Below are positions 62,286 to 64,000 of a DNA stretch of 64,000 nucleotides, one piece after another (the stretch's first letter is position 1; each line of letters begins with the position of its first letter). The notes under the pieces were generated by a model. It had not been told where the DNA came from. It searched no databases and saw only the letters and a program-made list of their open reading frames with translations. The DNA comes from Eudorina sp. 2006-703-Eu-15 (Eukaryota; Chlorophyta; Chlorophyceae; Chlamydomonadales; Volvocaceae). The stretch covers positions 40,988 through 104,987 of the forward strand of contig BDSI01000232.1 in the NCBI GenBank assembly GCA_003117195.1, given 5' to 3'. Both the position numbers and the translations under genes were made by a program.

Positions 62286-62744
62286 GCTTGGGGATACATC
62301 GGGAACAGGCACCTTGGCAAGAGGCCTGGCATCAATCTGCTGGGGAGTGACACCTTGAGCGACGCACTCGGGGCACACCCAGGTACCCTCGGGGATGCGA
62401 CGCAACGGGGGAGTGAGACAGTACGTGTGCCAGCCCTTCCCGCAGCCATCGCAGAGCAACATCCACTCGTCACCGGACGGGGATCGGCACACTTCACAAG
62501 GGAGCAAAGCAGAGGGTTTAGCAAGACGTGGATCCACAGTCTCATCCCGAATGGGCAGGTGGCAAGGAGCACAATCCTTTACGTGAGATTTGAGTGTCAA
62601 CCCGTTCTGACCCTGAAGAACCAAAACACCGGTGGGCCGCACCTCAATGAACCGCAGAATAGTGGGCCTGGCGGCGGGGTCCAGCGTCGTCTGAGAAGTA
62701 GTATTGCGGTAGTAGACATAGTCCCCAACTTCGAACTCGCGCAT
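62259..62744 (-). pseudogene. PHD finger module of the retroelement
   Basis: Starts MREFEVGDYVYYRN, the post-integrase module, and then encodes a textbook PHD zinc finger: CEVC, then LLCDGC, GWHTYC, a PP-R-PEGTW segment and CPEC. This is the Cys4-His-Cys3 pattern with all eight ligands kept. PHD fingers read histone H3 tails, so this module could steer integration or tether the element to chromatin, as chromodomains do in chromoviruses; that role is inference. The frame ends at about 62259 through a likely frameshift. Confidence 0.8.
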
Positions 62745-63674
62745 TTTTGGATGGTAGCCACCCCACGAAGAGCAGCATACCGAAGGATGTCCCTGTGCTG
62801 CGCGATCAGCAGGTTATCCCCAGCAATGGAGATGCGCTGCCGCATGGCCTCCCCTCGTGAGAGAAGCGATGAGGCGGCTAGCTCAGGGTTGTCGAAGGAG
62901 ATGTTATCGCGAATCGGGGTTTGATCGCAGGGGGAATGGTGGGCTCTACACCATGCATGATGAGGTAAGGGCTGAACCCCGTGGACTGATGCACGGAACA
63001 GTTTATAACCTAACATGACGTACGGTAACAATTCATCCCAATCCCTGCCTTCAGCCCGCTGCCGCGCCATGCGACGGAGCGCTCTTTTGCAGGTCTGGAC
63101 CACCCGTTCCGCCAAACCATTGGCCTGCGGGTGGTTGGGTGACGTCTCACGATGATCTATCAGCGAATTCAGCAAGAGCAACGAAAAGGCACCCTTCCAC
63201 TCACTACCCTGGTCGGTGCAGACCTCGGCGCATGCACCGTAGCGCCCTAGGATATGGTGCAAGAACGCGGAAGCCGTGTGATCGGCCTCCTTATCAGGCA
63301 ACGGAACAAAAACTGCGTACTTAGAGAAATGCTCTACGCAAATCATCACGTAGACATTCCCCGAATTGGTGCGAGTGAACGGGCCACAAAGATCCACGCC
63401 CCAGCGATAGAACAAGCCCTGTACCGGCAATGGATGCAGGTCAGGCGAACGGGGCTGAAAACGAAGTATTAACACGATCACAATGCTCACAGTGTTTGAC
63501 AAAGTTGACTATGTCTCGGTAGACGCCATGCCACCAGTGACGGGTAAGCAGCCAGCGCGACAGTACGACGTACCCCGAAATGGCCAGTCTCCTCGTGCGT
63601 GAGTTTTGATCATTCCACACGATCAGAAGGCTTGGAACCAGACGTGCTTTGGAATCGTTGAACACGCGGTACAA
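62745..63674 (-). pseudogene. Integrase of the Ty3/Gypsy element (frameshifted)
   Basis: The zinc-binding HHCC domain is visible as HWWHGVYRDIVNFVKHCEHC in one frame. The catalytic core follows in another frame: GVDLCGPFT, first Asp; then CTDQGSEW, second Asp; then SPNHPQANGLAERVVQTCKR, where the family's catalytic Glu follows the HPQ-NG string. Together these make the DDE triad. Frame breaks separate the two parts (near 63460). The string QSTGFSPYLIMHGVEP, typical just after the core, is in yet another frame. Enzymatically dead as it stands. Confidence 0.85.
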
Positions 63675-64000
63675 TCACCCCCTGCATGCGGTAGGCACGA
63701 ACCCTCCCGTGACACGCCTTTTGCTCGACGGGGCAGGTTGGACACGTGCGTGCCCGTACGAAGGAAATGCATAGATGCTTCATCATCCAGATGTCCGGCC
63801 ATCGTCCCTGGACCCGAAGAGTCCTCCTGCTCCGCTTGGACAGCCGCGGCGAAGACCGTGGGCCAAGGGGAAACAGGCTCGCAGGGAAACAGGGGATAGG
63901 CCAGGCCATGAGACGCTCAGGCACAGCTGGGGACGAGTCACTCAGAGCACACGCAGCAACGACCTCATGCAGTGGCGTGTTGGAAAGAACTCGGCACAAA

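Larger units (their letters stand above)
61387..64000 (-). mobile_element. Degraded Ty3/Gypsy LTR retrotransposon, 3' part of pol (cut by window edge)
   Basis: Read on the minus strand from 64000 downward: a linker between RNase H and integrase (GHLDDEASMHFLRTGTH), the integrase, a GDYVYYRN-type module, a PHD finger, a small beta-rich module and a terminal domain. The coding sequence changes frame several times (near 63460, about 62990, about 62760, about 62285), so this copy is dead. Gag, protease and reverse transcriptase would lie beyond the window. The domain order (integrase at the pol end) is that of Ty3/Gypsy and not Ty1/Copia. Confidence 0.85.

Overview
The window is nuclear DNA of a green alga of the Chlamydomonas/Volvox group (Chlorophyceae). 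The case for this is GC-rich sequence, genes broken into many short exons by GT-AG introns of about 100-600 bp, low-complexity Ala/Gly/Gln inserts, a TGTAA polyadenylation signal, and a PAS-linked class III nucleotide cyclase of the kind expanded in volvocine algae. All gene models were spliced by hand from reading phase, splice sites and family resemblance; nothing was searched.

Left third (1-20850, + strand): two M16 metallopeptidase-family genes lie head to tail. The first (524-5243, 10 exons, 511 aa) is the alpha subunit of the mitochondrial processing peptidase. The second (7686-20850, 24 exons, 1294 aa) is the chloroplast stromal processing peptidase with an intact HLVEH-x76-E zinc site. 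Together they are the presequence-trimming machinery of both organelles. A minus-strand gene of unknown function (24067-27437, about 8 exons) converges on them.

Middle (27438-44894): about 6 kb without a convincing gene holds a diverged copy of the foldback-related repeat and several small repeats. Then comes one large minus-strand gene (44894 down to 33727, 13 exons, 1888 aa): a soluble PAS-domain protein ending in a class III cyclase domain whose substrate residues (E1525, C1610) are those of guanylate cyclases. One of its catalytic motifs is encoded by a 16-nt micro-exon.

Right (43416-59367): the first 493 codons of that cyclase, its upstream region and a 514-bp inverted-repeat (foldback) structure are repeated 3.8 times in tandem with a period of about 4.24 kb. 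Units 2-4 carry promoterless-end chimeras: the cyclase 5' coding part runs into a 30-codon tail read from the foldback arm. Units 2 and 4 are open; unit 3 is frameshifted. This array is the most unusual object in the window.

Right end (59368-64000): a degraded Ty3/Gypsy LTR retrotransposon on the minus strand, with integrase, a PHD finger and a terminal domain that may be a decayed methyltransferase. It runs off the window edge.
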